A stretch of DNA of 64,000 nt from an uncultured Clostridia bacterium (GCA_934271255.1 CAKQQS010000007.1:24444-88443), one strand, 5' to 3'. Numbered from the stretch's first letter, positions 1 through 8,977 are shown. Numbers and translations: made by a program. Notes: generated by a model from the letters alone, not told the origin.

Positions 1-335
1 ATCGGGAGCGACATAAGTATTTCGTAGTCTTTAAACCCGAACAACACCCCGTTTACGTTATGTATCGTCATTGCAACCAGCAAAATAAAGGTGAGCGGAT
101 ACATCATCGAAGCAAGCATTCTGACCGCTTGCGGTCCGCCTGTCTCGTTGAACACGTTGGCGAACGCTATGTTTAGCATTATCGATAAAAACACCGCTCC
201 GCCAACGGAAAACAAGATTATCGACAAAAATACCGCGAGTTTCTTTTTTTCGCTTTTGTCTTTGCTTTTTATCACCTTGTTTATGCCGAACAGGCTCAGC
301 AATTCTATTTTTACGAGTCGGAAAAAATCAGCCAT
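1..335 (-). CDS. ABC-2 type transporter permease, N-terminal part (cut by window edge)
   Basis: Reading the minus strand from 335 gives a start MADFFRLVKIELLSLFG, then two hydrophobic segments (around residues 35-53 and 75-95) and the motif EILMSLP just before the window edge. This layout, a short cytoplasmic N-terminus, TM1, then a second segment followed by a LMSLP-like loop, is usual for bacterial ABC-2 permeases encoded next to their ATPase. The start overlaps the end of the ATP-binding gene by 8 bases (ATGGCTGA), so the two are translationally coupled. The C-terminal part lies outside the window. The substrate cannot be told from sequence. Confidence 0.8.
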   Translation of the reverse strand, partial: MADFFRLVKIELLSLFGINKVIKSKDKSEKKKLAVFLSIILFSVGGAVFLSIMLNIAFANVFNETGGPQAVRMLASMMYPLTFILLVAMTIHNVNGVLFGFKDYEILMSLP

Positions 336-1044
336 CGTTTTCCACCAACTCCATAAACACGTCTTCAAGACTTTCGTTTTTGGTTACTTCTTTCATATCG
401 CCCGTAACCACCAACTTGCCGTCTTTGATTATCGCGACTCTGTCGCAAAGTTTTTCCGCAACTTCCAGAACGTGCGTCGAAAAGAATATCGAACAACCGT
501 TTTTGCACATTTCTTTCATTATTTCTTTGAGTTTGAACGTCGCGACGGGATCAAGCCCAACGAACGGTTCGTCCATAACGAGAAGTTTCGGTTCGTGAAT
601 GAGCGCGGATATAATGCAAAGTTTTTGACGCATGCCGTGAGAATAGGACGACGTAAGGTTGCCTAAACTCGGAGTCATCTCGAAAAGGTCGGCGTACTTT
701 TTGATAAGTTCCGTTTTTTTGTCCGCTTTTACCCCGTACACGGAAGCGATAAAGTCAAGATATTGTATTCCCGTCAAATGGTTGTAAATGTCGGGGTTGT
801 CGGGAATATACGCCGTGATTCGTTTAACTTCTATCGGGTTTTTTCTTATCGATTTGCCGTCGATAAGTATTTCGCCGTCGTTAAAATCGATAATGCCCGC
901 TATCGCTTTTATCGTGGTCGATTTTCCCGCGCCGTTATGCCCGATAAACCCGAATATCTCGCCGTCGTTCACGGTAAGACTTACGTCGTCTACCGCACGT
1001 TTTCCGCCCTTATATATCTTGGTAAGGTGTTTGATTTCTAACAT
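328..1044 (-). CDS. ABC transporter ATP-binding protein
   Basis: A 238-residue ABC ATPase that should power the membrane protein encoded directly downstream. Walker A is GHNGAGKST from residue 35, Walker B is LLVMDEP followed by FVGLDP, and a switch histidine lies in FFSTHVLE. The signature loop reads SSYSHGMRQK instead of a classical LSGGQ, a common variant in ABC-2 exporters of the CcmA/NatA kind. It is monocistronic with the permease and is preceded by a strong sigma-A promoter. Export of a lipid, peptide or drug is typical of the family; no specific substrate is supported here. Confidence 0.93.
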   Translation of the reverse strand: MLEIKHLTKIYKGGKRAVDDVSLTVNDGEIFGFIGHNGAGKSTTIKAIAGIIDFNDGEILIDGKSIRKNPIEVKRITAYIPDNPDIYNHLTGIQYLDFIASVYGVKADKKTELIKKYADLFEMTPSLGNLTSSYSHGMRQKLCIISALIHEPKLLVMDEPFVGLDPVATFKLKEIMKEMCKNGCSIFFSTHVLEVAEKLCDRVAIIKDGKLVVTGDMKEVTKNESLEDVFMELVENDG

Positions 1045-1077
1045 AAATCCCCTTCATAAAGTTTTAATTCTTTTTAC

Positions 1078-1107
1078 ATTATATATGAAAAACCGACCTA
1101 TTGTCAA
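1078..1107 (-). promoter_or_regulatory. Sigma-A promoter of the ABC transporter operon
   Basis: On the minus strand TTGACA (1102-1107), an 18-base spacer and TATAAT (1078-1083) match the vegetative consensus exactly. It lies about 35 bases upstream of the ATPase start at 1044. Confidence 0.8.
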
Positions 1108-1123
1108 TGATTACAAAAAAATT

Positions 1124-1150
1124 ACGGGGCGATTTTAATCAACCCCGCAT
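1124..1150 (-). terminator. Terminator of the first InlB-repeat gene
   Basis: Minus-strand stem with CGGGG/CCCCG arms and partial inner pairing, followed by TAATTTTTTT. It lies just past the stop of the gene ending at 1169 and before the ABC promoter. Confidence 0.7.
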
Positions 1151-1168
1151 TTTATCGTTATTTCGTTT

Positions 1169-2098
1169 TTATTCCGCCGTTTCGTTTACAATCCATTTAG
1201 CGTACATCGTTTTAACTTCCGTCGTAGGCGTCATTTGGTTATCCCATTCGGTTACGCAGGTATCTTCCATATACCAGCCGTCGAAAGTATACCCTTCTCT
1301 CGTCGGATTTGTGGGTAACACGAATACCGTGTTTTCGTCTTGTATAAGGTCTATCCAGTATATTCCCTCGTTCGGCGCGCCCTCGTAATTGAAATTAAAC
1401 ACGTAGTTGGGCGTTACAAGGTTTTGCACGTACTCTTCCACGGCTTCCGTCGACGGTGTTCCAAAAGTTCCGTATTGTTCGACAACCATATCGTAATGCT
1501 TTTGCGGTACAATTGCTAAAACATAGTCCAATGAGTCATACAATGTTAAAACCTTCCCGTTAAATAATTCTCCGCTGTCGTGTGCACCTTTTTCCGCTTC
1601 CAAATTAGGAACCACTAATTGAAATCTTCCTTCATAAAAAGCCGATTCCCTTGCTGCAAGGACCTTACTACCATACATTGTTTTGATAGTATACGGAAGA
1701 TATATCTTCTTTTTATTTTTCCAAGATTTGGGTGCAATGGTGTTATTTGTATAACCACCTGTCATTCCTCGATCGTCAAAGGTACCTAATGCCACAACTT
1801 TATACTCGCCGTTTTTAATCGTTTCCGGTATTACTATTATTTCCGAATCGTCGTTCGTCGGCGGAATGTAATTCCCCGTATCTTTATCAATCGTACCAAA
1901 AACCATATTACATACATAAGCAGTCTTGTTTTCTTTTTTGCAAACGTACCTTACGTTATTTTCATAACAATAAAAATATTTCGTTTTCGGATCGTTCTCG
2001 TCACCTGTGCAAACAAAAGCGAACAGCATAGGAAATACGCACGCACAAACGAGTATCGCCACAAATAACAGTGAAAATAATTTGTTTCTTTTTTTCAT
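1169..2098 (-). CDS. Secreted InlB B-repeat protein (surface protein)
   Basis: A 309-residue protein with an N-terminal hydrophobic signal segment (residues about 7-28), so exported; cysteines lie in the signal region but no clean lipobox is seen. The middle has a BspA-like strand pattern (IIVIPETIKNGEYKVVALG and KIYLPYTIK), and the C-terminus is one Listeria-Bacteroides (InlB B) repeat: PTREGYTFDGWY then MTPTTEVKTMYAKW. It shares the block NYVFNFNYEGAPNEGIYWID with the protein at 4703-5650, so the two are paralogues. AGGGGT-type ribosome site directly upstream. InlB B-repeats are usually surface-exposed and implicated in adhesion; the exact role is unknown. Confidence 0.85.
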   Translation of the reverse strand: MKKRNKLFSLLFVAILVCACVFPMLFAFVCTGDENDPKTKYFYCYENNVRYVCKKENKTAYVCNMVFGTIDKDTGNYIPPTNDDSEIIVIPETIKNGEYKVVALGTFDDRGMTGGYTNNTIAPKSWKNKKKIYLPYTIKTMYGSKVLAARESAFYEGRFQLVVPNLEAEKGAHDSGELFNGKVLTLYDSLDYVLAIVPQKHYDMVVEQYGTFGTPSTEAVEEYVQNLVTPNYVFNFNYEGAPNEGIYWIDLIQDENTVFVLPTNPTREGYTFDGWYMEDTCVTEWDNQMTPTTEVKTMYAKWIVNETAE

Positions 2099-2155
2099 TT
2101 TTTACCCCTCCGACACTTTTCAAGACGATATATGTTTTTACACATATACAAATAG

Positions 2156-2183
2156 ATTATACTATATATTATGCGTTTGTCAA
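2156..2183 (-). promoter_or_regulatory. Sigma-A promoter of the first InlB-repeat gene
   Basis: Minus strand TTGACA (2178-2183), 16-base spacer, TATAAT (2156-2161): both hexamers perfect. It is about 58 bases upstream of the start at 2098. Confidence 0.8.
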
Positions 2184-2283
2184 TATTTATTTGAATATTT
2201 TTATATATATCTTTGTCGAACATTGTCGATTTTGCATAAAATCATAATTATACAACATAAACACATCGTTATTCGTATTGTTC

Positions 2284-2307
2284 GGGAGCCGACATTTGTC
2301 GGCTCCC
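2284..2307 (-). terminator. Strong hairpin after the lipase-like gene
   Basis: A perfect GGGAGCCGACA/TGTCGGCTCCC stem just past the stop at 2316. No clear T run follows it on the minus strand, so termination is likely but not certain. Confidence 0.5.
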
Positions 2308-2315
2308 TTATTCGT

Positions 2316-4460
2316 TTAATTGTTGCTATTGTATATTCTTACTGTCATTTTTATGTTCCTGCAATACCAGTCGTCGTTTTGTCTTCCGCTTGCAGTGTAT
2401 CTTATAACAATTACGCCGTCGCTGAAATTATTTAAGAACAGATCGAAATCGGCGATAAGAGTATAACTCCACGTCGTATCTTTTACGCCCGAGCCGTGTT
2501 CTGTTCTAACTTGCCCCAAATGTTGGGTACCCGACGTTGCGGAAGTACTGAATATAGAAACCCATTGATATCCGTCGTCGCCCTCTTTAACGTCTCCGCT
2601 TAAAGTTATGGCAATCTTATTGTACGTTGACGGAAGAGAGTTAAAGTTCAAATCCATACAGCATTGATTAAAGAACCAGTTCAACTCGATTTCGTCGTAA
2701 TCGTTGTTCATATAACCGTCGTCGGTAAGAACGCTTGCCCCCTTGTCAGAACGTACTATAACCACGTCCGAACGTATATCTCTGCCGTCGGCAACAACCT
2801 GCTTTTTATTTACGGGTGTCATAGCGGTATTTTCACCGTCCGTTACCCTTTCGTATGCGCCTAATTCGATTGCTTCGTGAGTTTCCGTCGTACTATTACC
2901 GTAAACTATTTCGTTTACGAAGAAAGGATCTCTCGTTTCGAGATTGTGAACTATCGGCATGTTGGGTTGTGCAAACTTATACGCCTGAATATTGTTTATG
3001 TCCGTTCCGAAACTCTTGCAATATGTGTTTTCCGCAAACCCTCTGTAACTTACTCCTTCGTAGATTCTGCCGATTTGAGAGTTTAAACTCACCATCAAAT
3101 CGTCGTAAAGGAACAAACTCCCTTCGTCGTTGCCGTTTTCGTTATGACGAATAGCCTCCAACAGAACCTCTTTGACAAGTGCCGTCGTTACCGTGTAATA
3201 CTCCCTGTTTTCATCGTCTTCGGCAAACGTTGCGTTAACCATATCGTTAATAGCGGAAGCGACACTGCCCGAAGCCTTCGTTACGCCGAGCAAAAATATT
3301 CCGCGTTGCAAAATCGTTATCTGATTCGCTATTTCTTCACCGGTCATGTTTATACCCTGCAAATATTCGCCATACGTCCTTACCGCTTGTTTTATAAAGT
3401 TGATACGCGAATAACCGCCTAATATTTTAAGTTTAATATCTGAATACTTTGTATCGTAATTATTGTTCCAACGCGTTACCATATCGTTTTGCACGAATTC
3501 GTCTTGTATGTTCACAAAAGCGTCTTTTTCATTATATTTTTTTACATAATCACCACCACCCATAATGGTATCTACAAGAAACTTAATCTTACCGAAGTTG
3601 GAGCCGAAATAGGGCGTACCTATACTGGTTAAAGAAGCAACCAACTCGGGGTACGCCATTGCGAACGCAAGGTTTGTAAGTCCGCCTCTGCTATGTCCTA
3701 TAAGGTTGACTTTCGGATAAATACCGTTTGACTTTCTCTTTAAAATGTCGATTATCGGCATTAACAAACTGCACAACGCATCAAAGTCTTCTTCATTACT
3801 TAATTCTATTGTATCGCCGTCTTCGTCTTTTGCCCTCTCTAAATCATAAACAAGTATTAAATGTTTTGTGGGATCAAGCAACAAAGGCGACATATACAAT
3901 GCTCCGAACGTATGCGTCATAAAATAACTGTTATTAAAATATCTTATACTACCGTCGTCATTTTGTGCTAATTTTCCGTCAATTAAAGAATAGTCGTATG
4001 TATTTACACCATTCGTTCGGGTTACTTCTACTCTACCTATCGCAACCTGATTACCGATAGCGTTCGATTTACAGCGCAATCTTTCTATAAGAGAGAACTC
4101 GTCGTAAGCAAAATGCGATTCGTGCGGAGTTTCTTTTGATATGTCGTTACTCCAAACTCTCGCGTCGCTACCCATCCCGTGAGTGAGTACCGTTATCATC
4201 GGGTATGCGGAAAATTGCGCGTCTGCGGGGAAAGCGTTTCTATACGCATAGTACGTACTGCTCCCGGTAATATCCGGTAGCGCCGTATGCGCGCCCGGTC
4301 CTTCCGACGAACTTTCCGTGCCGACTTCTTCGCCAACGTTCTGCGAAACTTCCGCATCGGCATAAGCCTTTTTGTTCACGTTTGTAAGAACACAAACGCT
4401 TGTCGCCGTTATAAACAGCGCGAGTAAAATTACAACTACTTTTTTCAATCTTCCCGTCAT
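2316..4460 (-). CDS. Secreted alpha/beta-hydrolase (lipase/esterase-like), large
   Basis: A 714-residue exported protein. The start at 4460 (MTGRLKKVVVILLALF) is preferred over one 33 bases upstream because AAGGGGT lies 7 bases in front of it. A signal peptide spans residues about 1-35 (after VCVLTNVNKKAYA). The hydrolase part carries an oxyanion-type LTHGMGSDARVW segment and the nucleophile elbow GHSRGG, followed by LASLTSIGTPYFGS, as in triacylglycerol lipases and PGAP1-like esterases. The last 250 residues are not recognised and may be a beta-rich binding domain. It sits between two InlB-repeat paralogues, so a joint extracellular role, perhaps on host or dietary lipids, is inferred only. 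Upstream is a weak TTGACG/TATACA pair with a short spacer. Confidence 0.82.
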   Translation of the reverse strand: MTGRLKKVVVILLALFITATSVCVLTNVNKKAYADAEVSQNVGEEVGTESSSEGPGAHTALPDITGSSTYYAYRNAFPADAQFSAYPMITVLTHGMGSDARVWSNDISKETPHESHFAYDEFSLIERLRCKSNAIGNQVAIGRVEVTRTNGVNTYDYSLIDGKLAQNDDGSIRYFNNSYFMTHTFGALYMSPLLLDPTKHLILVYDLERAKDEDGDTIELSNEEDFDALCSLLMPIIDILKRKSNGIYPKVNLIGHSRGGLTNLAFAMAYPELVASLTSIGTPYFGSNFGKIKFLVDTIMGGGDYVKKYNEKDAFVNIQDEFVQNDMVTRWNNNYDTKYSDIKLKILGGYSRINFIKQAVRTYGEYLQGINMTGEEIANQITILQRGIFLLGVTKASGSVASAINDMVNATFAEDDENREYYTVTTALVKEVLLEAIRHNENGNDEGSLFLYDDLMVSLNSQIGRIYEGVSYRGFAENTYCKSFGTDINNIQAYKFAQPNMPIVHNLETRDPFFVNEIVYGNSTTETHEAIELGAYERVTDGENTAMTPVNKKQVVADGRDIRSDVVIVRSDKGASVLTDDGYMNNDYDEIELNWFFNQCCMDLNFNSLPSTYNKIAITLSGDVKEGDDGYQWVSIFSTSATSGTQHLGQVRTEHGSGVKDTTWSYTLIADFDLFLNNFSDGVIVIRYTASGRQNDDWYCRNIKMTVRIYNSNN

Positions 4461-4664
4461 CACTGCTACCCCTTTGTATTTTTTTTCGGGCAATTTTATT
4501 ACCCGATTCGATTGTATAACCGAATATGCACGGCGTCAACAGCGAATTGTGACAAATATTATCGAATATTATCTTATTTTATCAAAAGTTAGTTTTTTAT
4601 CATATTATTTTGCCGAAATCAAAAGAACGAAATCCGAAAACGTCATCGATTTTTATTAAAAATT

Positions 4665-4690
4665 AAAGGGCAGATGAAAATCTGCCCTTT
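4665..4690 (-). terminator. Rho-independent terminator of the second InlB-repeat gene
   Basis: AAAGGGCAGA/TCTGCCCTTT stem with a six-base loop, followed on the minus strand by TTTAATTTTTAAT. It lies 12 bases past the stop at 4703. Confidence 0.85.
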
Positions 4691-4702
4691 GAGTTACAAT
4701 TA

Positions 4703-5650
4703 TTATTTAGCCGTTTCTTCGCTTTCTGTCGGTTGTTCCGTTTCTACGGGTACCCATTTAGCGTACATCGTTTTAACTTCCGTCGTAGGCGTCATTTGAT
4801 TATCCCATTCGTTTTCAAGGCTTTCTTCCGTGTACCACCCGCCGAACGTATACCCTCCTCTCGTCGGAACGGTCGGCAATACGTACGGCGTGTTTTCGTC
4901 GACTATCAAATCTATCCAGTAGATTCCTTCGTTCGGTGCGCCTTCATAATTGAAATTAAACACGTAGTTTGGCGTCGTTATGTTTTCAACGCCCGTTTCT
5001 TTCAGCCTTTTTTGATATTCTTCCGTTATTTCTTTATTCAACTCTTCAAGCACAAGGTCGTAGTGCTTTTGCGGCACCACCCCGCAAAGATATTTATCCG
5101 GAACGAAGAACATATCCCCTTTAAAATAGGTATAAAATGTTTCTTTAAGATTAGACCATTTTTGTTTTGAGCCTAAATTCGGCACAATAGCCAACATTCT
5201 CCCGTCATAATACGCCACTTCTCCGGATTTAAGACTCTGTAAGTAATGCATATTCCACATAGTATAAGGGAAATATATTTTCTTTATATTTTTCCACGAC
5301 CGGGGAGCAACAGAGCCTAGAAACGGTGATAAAACTGGGGTCTCCAAACCGACGACCTTATACTGCCCGTCTTTAACCGTTTCGGGTATCACTATCGTTT
5401 CTATATTTTCGTCAAAATCATACGAAGAAACGTATTTTTGCAGATCTTTATCATAAATAGTTCTATATATTTCGTATACATACGCTTCATTGCTCTTTTT
5501 TAAACATCTATACTTCACGTCGTCTTCAAAGCAATACTCTAACCATTCTGAACTATTGTGTTTAAAAATAGTACACCCGAACGTTATAGAACATATAGAA
5601 ACGCAGTATAGTATTAAAACAAAAAAAACAACTCTTTTCTTACTAATCAT
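4703..5650 (-). CDS. InlB B-repeat surface protein (paralogue of the 1169-2098 gene)
   Basis: A 315-residue exported protein. The start at 5650 (MISKKRVVFFVLIL) has AGGAGG nine bases upstream; an earlier ATG would put that ribosome site inside the coding region. A hydrophobic segment ends in ITFGC, compatible with a lipoprotein Cys near residue 26. Shared with its paralogue: a strand block around IVIPETVKDGQYKVVGLE, PQKHYD, the NYVFNFNYEGAPNEGIYWID block and one C-terminal InlB B-repeat (GGYTFGGWY to MTPTTEVKTMYAKW), then a short Glu/Thr tail. The repeat half is much better conserved between the two than the N-terminal half, so the N-terminal part may carry the specific function. Confidence 0.85.
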   Translation of the reverse strand: MISKKRVVFFVLILYCVSICSITFGCTIFKHNSSEWLEYCFEDDVKYRCLKKSNEAYVYEIYRTIYDKDLQKYVSSYDFDENIETIVIPETVKDGQYKVVGLETPVLSPFLGSVAPRSWKNIKKIYFPYTMWNMHYLQSLKSGEVAYYDGRMLAIVPNLGSKQKWSNLKETFYTYFKGDMFFVPDKYLCGVVPQKHYDLVLEELNKEITEEYQKRLKETGVENITTPNYVFNFNYEGAPNEGIYWIDLIVDENTPYVLPTVPTRGGYTFGGWYTEESLENEWDNQMTPTTEVKTMYAKWVPVETEQPTESEETAK

Positions 5651-5764
5651 TGCCTTTCCCCTCCTATTCACTATATATTCTTATAGTTATTTTTATATTA
5701 CGACAACGCCAAATATGGTTTTTATACGTTGCTTATTATATCGTCTTTGACCACCTACTATATT

Positions 5765-5793
5765 ATTATACACCTATATTAGGTCTATGTCAA
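5765..5793 (-). promoter_or_regulatory. Sigma-A promoter of the second InlB-repeat gene
   Basis: Minus strand TTGACA (5788-5793), 17-base spacer, TATAAT (5765-5770): a perfect consensus match, about 115 bases upstream of the start, leaving a long 5' UTR. Confidence 0.78.
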
Positions 5794-5887
5794 TACCCTT
5801 TTTACGCCGAGCGTTTTAACTTACAAAAAGGCGGGTTACGGTTGTCGGTTTTTGCGTTTTCGGTATGCGATTTATAAGGCGCGATAT

Positions 5888-5920
5888 AAAAAATGCGGAG
5901 ATAAAACTCTCCGCATTTTT
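5888..5920 (-). terminator. Terminator of the fusA2-like/PfkB operon
   Basis: AAAAATGCGGAGA/TCTCCGCATTTTT stem-loop with T runs on both sides, so it can work on either strand. It lies 10 bases past the stop at 5931. Confidence 0.88.
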
Positions 5921-5930
5921 ATTACAGTCG

Positions 5931-6854
5931 TTATAGTCGTTCGACTTTTACTTTTTCGTATATTTCGTCGTACTTGTTTTTATAAAACAAATTACTGCCC
6001 GAAGTCGTTACCGCCGCAGTGCCTGCGGATACCGCCATTTTTAACAGTTCTTCTTCGTCTACGCCGCGTTTTATCGCAACCGCCGCCGCCGATAACATTG
6101 CATCCCCCGCGCCGACCGTCGAGTTGACCGCGACGTTCATACTCTTTGAATATAACTGTTTGTTGCCGTTTGTGTAAATCGCTCCGTCTACGCCCAAAGA
6201 AACGATTACCGCTTTCGCGCCCAAATCGATAAGTTTGTGCGCGCTGTCGATAATGTCTTTCTTCGAGTTCATAGTCCTGCCGAACACGTTTTCGAGTTCG
6301 CTTAAATTAGGCTTTATCAAGTCTATTCCGCATTTCAACGCTTCTAATAAGTTGTCTTTTTCCGTGTCGCAAAGTTTTATCGCGTTGTTCCCTACGCTTT
6401 CGAACACTCGTCTGTACAGCACGGGATTGACGCCTTTGGGTAAACTCCCGCTCATGACGACGATTTCCGCGTCGCGCGACAATTCTTTCACCTTGTCTAC
6501 CAGCGCGGTTTGTCTGTCTTCGTCAACACGTTCGCCCGAGTCGTTTATCTCGGTCAGCATAGACTTTTTGTCGATGATTTTATAGTTTACTCTGACGCTT
6601 CCTTTACTGTACACGAAGTCGGGTTTTACACCTTCTTTTATAAGCGATTGCTCAAACAAAGCCCCGTCGTTTTCAAACATAAATCCGCTTGCGGTTACGT
6701 TTTCGCCAAGCCTTGCCGCGCCTACCGCGACGTTTAACGCTTTGCCCGAGTAATTGATAATTTTGCTGTCTATTCTGTTCAGTTTGCCTACGTTTAAATT
6801 ATCTAACTCCATCGTGCAGTCTATACACGGGTTAGGACATACGCTTAATATCAT
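5931..6854 (-). CDS. PfkB-family sugar-phosphate kinase, probable 1-phosphofructokinase
   Basis: A 307-residue cytoplasmic PfkB (ribokinase-superfamily) kinase. The N-terminus MILSVCPNPCIDCTM resembles the NPAID start of FruK/LacC enzymes, the early YSGKALNVA block is the substrate-binding loop, and the C-terminal NSTVGAGDAML holds the anion hole with the catalytic Asp (GAGD). FruK makes fructose-1,6-bisphosphate from fructose-1-phosphate with ATP; tagatose-6-phosphate kinase (LacC) is the main alternative. No fructose PTS gene is nearby: it follows the EF-G-like gene by 16 bases and is probably cotranscribed with it, so the pathway cannot be fixed from context. Confidence 0.8.
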   Translation of the reverse strand: MILSVCPNPCIDCTMELDNLNVGKLNRIDSKIINYSGKALNVAVGAARLGENVTASGFMFENDGALFEQSLIKEGVKPDFVYSKGSVRVNYKIIDKKSMLTEINDSGERVDEDRQTALVDKVKELSRDAEIVVMSGSLPKGVNPVLYRRVFESVGNNAIKLCDTEKDNLLEALKCGIDLIKPNLSELENVFGRTMNSKKDIIDSAHKLIDLGAKAVIVSLGVDGAIYTNGNKQLYSKSMNVAVNSTVGAGDAMLSAAAVAIKRGVDEEELLKMAVSAGTAAVTTSGSNLFYKNKYDEIYEKVKVERL

Positions 6855-6870
6855 TCAGTTTCTCCGTTTA

Positions 6871-8931
6871 TTATTTTTTTGCGTTTTTGATTATCTCTTC
6901 GCTCTTTTCAAACGGGACTTCTTCGTATCTTACGAATTTTTCTACGTACGCGCCCCTGCCCTGAGTCATACCGCGCAGGTCTATCGCGTATTTTGCCATT
7001 TCGACCTTAGGTACTTCCGCAGTCAATACTTGCTTGCCTTCTACCGTTTCCATGCCCGTAATTCTGCCGCGACGTTTGTTGAAGTCGCCTATTACGTCCC
7101 CCGTATACGCGTCGGGTACGGTAACCTTTACTTCGTCGACGGGTTCTAATATAACGGGTTTTGCTTTGGGCATCGCTTCGTCGTAACTGAGTTTCGCCGC
7201 GCATACGAAAGATATTTCGTTACTGTCTACGGGGTGGCTCGATCCGTCGTAAAGCGTGCATTTTACGTTAACTACGGGGAATCCCGCAAGCACGCCCGAT
7301 TTCATCGCTTCTCTGAGTCCTTTGTCTACCGCGGGAATAAAGTTTCTCGGTACCGCGCCGCCGACTACCGCGTCTACGAATTCGTATTCGCCGTCCGCCG
7401 CGCCCGGTTCGAATCTTACTTCTACGTCGCCGAATTGTCCCGAACCGCCGTTCTGACGTTTATGCCTGCCCCTTGCAGAAGCCGTGCCTTTTATCGTTTC
7501 TCTGTACGCGATTTTGGGTTCTTTGAGTTCAGCGTCTACGCCGAATTTCGCTTTCAGTTTCTTGCAAAGAACTTTAAGTTGAGTTTCGCCTTGTCCTTTT
7601 ACTACCGTTTCGCCCGTCATCGGGTCTTTTTCGATTTTAAAGGACATATCTTCTTCGGCAAGTTTGTAGAATCCTTGGAAAACCTTGTCTTCTTCGTCGT
7701 GTTTAGCGGCGGCTATCGCCATAGCAAGGTTCGGTTCTTCAAATTGAAGTTGCGGATACGTTACCTTGTTGCCTTCCTGATAAAGCGTATCGCCCGTTTT
7801 GACGGAAGCCATTTTCGCCACCGCTCCTATGTCGCCCGCGCACAGTTCCGCAACCGTTTCTTGTTTCTTGCCTTTCAATATATAAAGTTGGTTTATTCTT
7901 TCCTTGTCGCCCGTTCTGCCGTTTATAACCGTCATACCGCTTTGCATTACGCCCGAATATATCCTGACTATGCTCAACTTTCCTACGAACGGATCGGCTA
8001 TCGTCTTGAAAACCTGTCCGCTGAACGGCGCGTCTTCGTCGCAATAAACGTTTATAGGATTGCCGTCTTTATCGAGCGCGACTACGTCCGTTCTGTCTAT
8101 CGGAGCGGGCATAAGGTCTACTATTTCGTTAAGCAAGTTGATAACGCCCCTGTTGTAAAGCGCGCAACCCGAAACGATGGGTATACAACTGCCTTTGATG
8201 ATACCTTTTTTGACACCGAAAATCACGTCGTCGCCCGTCAATACGCCGTCCATGAAATATTTTTCCATCAACGTGTCGTCGTTTTCCGCCGCCGTTTCCA
8301 TAACTTCGACTCTCATCACTTCGACGTCGCCCGACATACCGGACGGTATTTCGATTTGTTTCGCGCCGTTGTCGATAAACTCGAACGCTTTGCCGGAAAT
8401 CAAACTTACGTACCCTTGCATTTTGCCGTTTTCCATAATAGGCGCCTGAATGGGAGCGAGTTTTTTGCCGTACTTTTCGCGCAATGCCGAAACGGTACCC
8501 GTATAATCGGCGTTATCTTTATCCATACCGTTGATAAAAATTATCATCGGTTTTCTTCTCTTCAAACAATATTCTATCGTCTTTTCCGCGCCGACCGTTA
8601 TCTGACCGTTCGCGTCCATAACGAGAACAGCCCCCGCGCACGCGGTGAGAGCCGCCGTTTCTTCGCCCGAGAAATCCAAAAATCCCGGAACGTCGATTAT
8701 ATTTATCTTCGTATTTTCCCAAACGACGGACGCAATCGAAAGAGATATGCTCATCTTTCTTGCTATTTCTTCTCCGTCGTAGTCCATGACGGTGTTGCCG
8801 TTTGCAACGGTGCCTTGTCTTTCGATGGCTTTGCCGTTAAACAGCATCGCTTCCGCGAGCGTGGTTTTGCCTTCGCCGAAATTACCGACTATGGCGATGT
8901 TTCTGATGTTGTTGCCGCTAAATCTTGCCAT
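6871..8931 (-). CDS. Elongation factor G-like GTPase (EF-G paralogue)
   Basis: A 686-residue translational GTPase with the full EF-G domain order: G domain (1-270), domain II, III, IV (GSGQFGDVEVRFEP and following), V. It differs from canonical EF-G in the nucleotide motifs: P-loop GNFGEGKTT at 16-24 instead of a GHxDxGKTT form, DVPGFLDF instead of DTPGHVDF (so the catalytic His is Phe), and INGMDK instead of NKMD. Such features are typical of the secondary EF-G group of Gram-positive bacteria, whose function is poorly known. It has its own sigma-A-like promoter and is not beside rpsL/rpsG/tuf, as the housekeeping fusA would be. Confidence 0.85.
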   Translation of the reverse strand: MARFSGNNIRNIAIVGNFGEGKTTLAEAMLFNGKAIERQGTVANGNTVMDYDGEEIARKMSISLSIASVVWENTKINIIDVPGFLDFSGEETAALTACAGAVLVMDANGQITVGAEKTIEYCLKRRKPMIIFINGMDKDNADYTGTVSALREKYGKKLAPIQAPIMENGKMQGYVSLISGKAFEFIDNGAKQIEIPSGMSGDVEVMRVEVMETAAENDDTLMEKYFMDGVLTGDDVIFGVKKGIIKGSCIPIVSGCALYNRGVINLLNEIVDLMPAPIDRTDVVALDKDGNPINVYCDEDAPFSGQVFKTIADPFVGKLSIVRIYSGVMQSGMTVINGRTGDKERINQLYILKGKKQETVAELCAGDIGAVAKMASVKTGDTLYQEGNKVTYPQLQFEEPNLAMAIAAAKHDEEDKVFQGFYKLAEEDMSFKIEKDPMTGETVVKGQGETQLKVLCKKLKAKFGVDAELKEPKIAYRETIKGTASARGRHKRQNGGSGQFGDVEVRFEPGAADGEYEFVDAVVGGAVPRNFIPAVDKGLREAMKSGVLAGFPVVNVKCTLYDGSSHPVDSNEISFVCAAKLSYDEAMPKAKPVILEPVDEVKVTVPDAYTGDVIGDFNKRRGRITGMETVEGKQVLTAEVPKVEMAKYAIDLRGMTQGRGAYVEKFVRYEEVPFEKSEEIIKNAKK

Positions 8932-8977
8932 ATTGTTTCCCCTTTAATCCACTGTCGTGGTTTATTTCGTTAGTAAC

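Noticed and set aside
91..666. 191-codon plus-strand frame at the left edge
   Set aside because: Antisense to the ABC permease and ATPase genes, both of which have clear family motifs on the minus strand.
7400..7420. tRNA T-loop-like GGTTCGAATC
   Set aside because: It lies in the coding sequence of the EF-G-like gene, without acceptor or anticodon arms around it. No tRNA was found in the window.
7234..8973. 579-codon open frame on the plus strand
   Set aside because: It lies wholly antisense to the EF-G-like gene. Strong codon bias in that gene avoids codons whose complements are stops, leaving a long open shadow. The translation is Phe/Arg/Tyr-rich with no domain.
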